Shown: positions 61,767 through 64,000 of the stretch, piece by piece
Numbering within the stretch: position 1 is the first letter of the stretch
Layout of the letters: every line of letters begins with the position of its first letter
NCBI GenBank assembly: GCA_902512305.1
Contig: CABXIU010000004.1
Coordinates: forward strand, 62,001-126,000
Source of the DNA: an uncultured Gammaproteobacteria bacterium
Lineage (GTDB): Bacteria; Pseudomonadota; Gammaproteobacteria; PS1; Pseudothioglobaceae
Direction of reading: 5' to 3'
Length of the DNA stretch: 64,000 nt
Translations under genes and position numbers: made by a program
The notes under the pieces: generated by a model
The model's database searches: none
What the model saw: the letters and a program-made list of their open reading frames with translations, nothing else
Told to the model about the DNA's origin: nothing

Positions 61767-61804
61767 CCTTAATAATTTAACAATCTAAAAGGAGCAAAAA
61801 ACCC

Positions 61805-62323
61805 ATGGTTAAGATTAGACTAGCCCGAGGTGGAGCCAAGAAAAACCCTTTTTATTCGATTGTAGCAACAGACTCTAGAAAGAGAAGAGACAGTGGTTAC
61901 ATAGAGCGTATTGGATATTTTAATCCTGTCGCTCGCGGACAAGAAGTCAGGCTTCAACTTGAAGAAGACAGACTGTCACATTGGATTTCACAAGGAGCAC
62001 AGATTTCAGATCGTGTTAAGCAACTTGTGAAAGAATATAGAGACCCTTCTATTCGTGAAAAACAATTAGCAAAGCAAGCAGTAAAGGCCGATGAAAAGGC
62101 CAAAAAGATTGCAGCAGAAGAAAAAGCAAAGGCAGACTTAGAAGCTAAAGAAGCCAAAGAAGCAGCAGCAGCCGCAGCCGAAGAAGCCGTAGCCGAAGCT
62201 CCAGCCGAAGAAGCCGTAGCCGAAGCTCCAGCCGAAGAAGCCGCAGCCGAAGCTCCAGCCGAAGAAGCCGCAGCCGAAGCTCCAGTAGAGGACAAGCCAG
62301 CGGACGAGCCTGAAGAAAAATAA
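61805..62323 (+). CDS. rpsP: 30S ribosomal protein bS16 with a long repetitive tail
   Basis: 172 residues; usual length is about 82-90. Residues 1-80 are a normal S16 ([45 protein letters not shown]). The rest is a charged helix ([19 protein letters not shown]) followed by four 9-residue repeats EEA(V/A)AEAPA and an acidic end. The tail is probably disordered and surface exposed. It starts the rpsP-rimM pair. Confidence 0.93.
   Translation: MVKIRLARGGAKKNPFYSIVATDSRKRRDSGYIERIGYFNPVARGQEVRLQLEEDRLSHWISQGAQISDRVKQLVKEYRDPSIREKQLAKQAVKADEKAKKIAAEEKAKADLEAKEAKEAAAAAAEEAVAEAPAEEAVAEAPAEEAAAEAPAEEAAAEAPVEDKPADEPEEK
62180..62287 (+). repeat. Four tandem 27-nt repeats inside rpsP
   Basis: Four copies of GAAGAAGCC G(T/C)A GCC GAAGCTCCAGCC at 62180, 62207, 62234 and 62261, each encoding EEA(V/A)AEAPA. 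Copies differ only by T/C at one position and at the last codon, so copy number could change by slippage while keeping the frame. Confidence 0.95.
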
Positions 62324-62327
62324 TTCG

Positions 62328-62846
62328 GTGTCAACAACACCTCATTCAAACGATAAAAAGCTATTAGTCGGAAAGATTAATGGCTTTTTTGGTTTACAAG
62401 GCTGGGTAAAGGTATTCTCATTTACTGAACCTAGGTCTAACATTCTTAATTATTCACCCTGGTCAATTAAAGTTGATGGGGGTTTCCATACAATTGATAT
62501 CACAAACGGACGCGAACAGTCCAAAACGATTGTTGCTCATATTGAAGGAATAGATAGTCGCGAGGACTCTCAAAAATTCATTGGTAAAGATGTTTATATA
62601 GACAAAGAACAATTGCCTGAACTGAAAGAGAGTGAATATTATTGGTACGAGCTCATTGGATTTGATGTAATAAATAAAGATCAAGAAAAGCTTGGAATGG
62701 TCGATTACTTTGTTGAAACAGGTGCAAATAATGTATTAGTAGTAAAAGGGATAAAAGAACACTGGATTCCCTATATTGAACCATTTTTAATTTCTATTGA
62801 TTCTAACAATAAAGAAATTTTGGTTGACTGGGACAAAGATTTTTAA
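62328..62846 (+). CDS. rimM: Ribosome maturation factor RimM
   Basis: 172 residues from a GTG that lies 4 nt after the rpsP stop. N-terminal domain VGKINGFFGLQGWVKVFSFTEP, linker YYWYELIGFDV, and PRC-barrel domain with GANNVLVVKGIKEHWIPYIEPFL. It assists 16S/30S maturation around S19. trmD and rplS, which normally follow, are not here. Confidence 0.93.
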   Translation: MSTTPHSNDKKLLVGKINGFFGLQGWVKVFSFTEPRSNILNYSPWSIKVDGGFHTIDITNGREQSKTIVAHIEGIDSREDSQKFIGKDVYIDKEQLPELKESEYYWYELIGFDVINKDQEKLGMVDYFVETGANNVLVVKGIKEHWIPYIEPFLISIDSNNKEILVDWDKDF

Positions 62847-62875
62847 GCAGAAATTAAAAAAATCTAAGTTTAACT

Positions 62876-62910
62876 GTTCTAGTTAGGTACACTTGTTGGT
62901 GAACTAGAAC
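62876..62910 (+). other. Inverted repeat between rimM and the SulP gene
   Basis: GTTCTAGTT (62876-62884) and AACTAGAAC (62902-62910) form a perfect 9-bp stem with a 17-nt loop and no T tract. It may be a weak attenuator or a protein-binding site. Confidence 0.35.
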
Positions 62911-62931
62911 TTAACTTCAGAAACATACTTC

Positions 62932-64000
62932 ATGATTTGGATAACAAGACTATTTCCGTTTTTGTTATGGATTAAAGACCTTAGTAAACCAAAAACCATC
63001 AAAGCCGATATTGTGGCAGGTGCAACTGTTGCATTCGTTTTAATTCCTCAGTCAATGGCCTATGCGCAACTAGCCGGACTAGGGCCTCAATACGGCCTTT
63101 ATGCTTCGTTTCTGCCTGTATTGATTGGTGCTATGATGGGATCATCAAGACAACTCTCAACAGGGCCAGTTGCCGTAGTTTCATTGTTAACAGCGGCAGC
63201 ACTTGGTGAAATAGTAACTGATCCATCGAGTTATGCTGTTTATGCTGCTTTGCTAGCTTTAATTGTTGGGATATTTCAATTTTCTCTAGGTATTCTTCGA
63301 TTAGGTTTTGTAATTAACTTCTTATCTCTTCCTGTGGTAACTGGTTTTACAAATGCAGCAGCAATTATTATTGGAGCCTCTCAGCTCCCTAAAGTATTTG
63401 GAATTAGAGTTATTAACTCAAACGACTCTGATTGGGAAACTGCATGCCAACCATTAACAATCATTGAACGAATTGAAAATGTTGATGTCAATGGACTTCA
63501 TACTATTTGTAATGCAGATCAAAGTTATGAGACATTAGCAAGACTTTTTCAGGCAGCTGCCTCAAATACCCATCTGCCAACCTTGGTTATGGCTATATCT
63601 GGCGTACTAGGAATTATCATTTTTCAGCGTTTTTTTCCTAGATTGCCTGCTATCTTGTCAGTTGCAGTTCTTTCAACAGCTGCATCATTCTTGATTGATT
63701 ATCAAGCAATGGGAGGATCAATAGTCAATTCAATTAATATTGATGGTTTGTTTAGTTTTAAATTGCCAAGTTTTGATTTTAATGCTGTTGGCACTTTGTT
63801 TATTTACGCTATTACAATATCATTAATTGGATTTATGGAAGCTATCTCAGTTGCTAAATCAATGGCCGCAACAACTAAACAGCGTTTAGATGTCAACCAA
63901 GAGTTAATCGGTCAGGGATTGTCCAATGTGACTTCAAGCTTCTTTCAAGGCTATGCCGTTTCAGGTTCTTTTTCTCGTTCGGCAGTTAATTTGACTTCAG
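62932..64000 (+). CDS. SulP-family anion transporter (N-terminal part)
   Basis: 356 residues to the right edge; the gene continues beyond. It has multiple membrane helices with the family signature VAFVLIPQSMAYAQLAGLGPQYGLY and, later, EAISVAKSMA and QGLSNVTSSFFQGYAVSGSFSRSAV. An extra hydrophilic loop of about 45 residues (after IRVINSNDSDW) carries two cysteines. SulP proteins carry sulfate, bicarbonate or other anions; the STAS domain, expected at the C-terminus, is outside the window. Confidence 0.9.
   Translation, partial: MIWITRLFPFLLWIKDLSKPKTIKADIVAGATVAFVLIPQSMAYAQLAGLGPQYGLYASFLPVLIGAMMGSSRQLSTGPVAVVSLLTAAALGEIVTDPSSYAVYAALLALIVGIFQFSLGILRLGFVINFLSLPVVTGFTNAAAIIIGASQLPKVFGIRVINSNDSDWETACQPLTIIERIENVDVNGLHTICNADQSYETLARLFQAAASNTHLPTLVMAISGVLGIIIFQRFFPRLPAILSVAVLSTAASFLIDYQAMGGSIVNSINIDGLFSFKLPSFDFNAVGTLFIYAITISLIGFMEAISVAKSMAATTKQRLDVNQELIGQGLSNVTSSFFQGYAVSGSFSRSAVNLTS

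Noticed and set aside
62180-62287. Tandem repeats as a possible CRISPR-like array
   Set aside because: The 27-nt units are contiguous with no spacers and lie in frame inside rpsP.
61954-62349. Minus-strand 131-codon Ala/Ser-rich frame over the rpsP tail
   Set aside because: It is the mirror of the tandem repeats in rpsP and has no start context or family.

Overview
The window is a 64 kb stretch of AT-rich, tightly packed bacterial chromosome. The gene content is gammaproteobacterial: fabA-fabB, gshA, acnB, mnmE, a cvpA-purF-metZ operon and an rRNA operon with tRNA-Ile and tRNA-Ala in the spacer. Short intergenic gaps, many 1-8 nt gene overlaps and convergent genes that share one stop tetranucleotide point to a streamlined genome. 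Together with glycine-betaine/dimethylglycine genes this looks like a marine SUP05/Arctic96BD-19 (Thioglobaceae-type) lineage, but that placement is inference and needs a 16S comparison. No insertion sequence, integrase or CRISPR array was seen.

Layout. 1-5.8 kb: end of a phosphate permease, an IbaG/BolA protein, rpmE, hemE, trpA, accD, ispH and a PfkB-family kinase. 5.8-20.3 kb: mfd, a Maf/YceF pyrophosphatase, folA, a small lipoprotein, an isolated gltB, yaaA, a glutaredoxin, a Nudix-ThiE fusion, gshA and mnmE. 20.3-26.0 kb: a complete rRNA operon (16S, tRNA-Ile, tRNA-Ala, 23S, 5S) with promoter, boxA, RNase III-type stems and terminator. 26.0-31.9 kb: a metallo-hydrolase followed by a three-gene envelope module (RND/MMPL exporter, LolA-like carrier, outer-membrane beta-barrel). 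32-46 kb: serS, yajC-secD-secF, fabA-fabB, cvpA-purF-metZ, folC, fxsA-trmB-xthA, pyrE and nfeD. 46-54 kb: the accessory region described below. 54-57 kb: two complementary bacterioferritin subunits, bfd with a Fur box, a b561 cytochrome, an unknown secreted protein and tRNA-Ser. 57-64 kb: rpmB-rpmG, acnB, purB, rpsP-rimM and the start of a SulP transporter.

The most interesting region is 46.2-53.2 kb. A PhyH-family dioxygenase, a gamma-butyrobetaine-dioxygenase-like enzyme and a PhnZ/TmpB-type HD oxygenase form an apparent operon. The last two match the TmpA/TmpB pair that converts 2-(trimethylammonio)ethylphosphonate to glycine betaine and phosphate. A few genes on, in the opposite orientation, are a dimethylglycine-dehydrogenase-like flavoprotein and a homocysteine S-methyltransferase-family protein, which could demethylate the betaine. 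The cluster could therefore supply phosphate, methyl groups and glycine units from a methylated phosphonate. Between the two halves sit a catalytically degenerate AroQ paralogue, an intact AroQ and a possible structured leader RNA.

A second striking feature is purB (60.2-61.7 kb). Adenylosuccinate lyase is fused in frame to an N-terminal phage-repressor-type (XRE) helix-turn-helix domain, and a perfect palindrome lies just before its start codon, suggesting an enzyme that may regulate its own gene. Other points are the division of heme and ferroxidase functions between the two bacterioferritins, an orphan Fur box, a repeat-bearing C-terminal tail on ribosomal protein bS16, and a shared C-rich promoter discriminator at rRNA and ribosomal-protein promoters.
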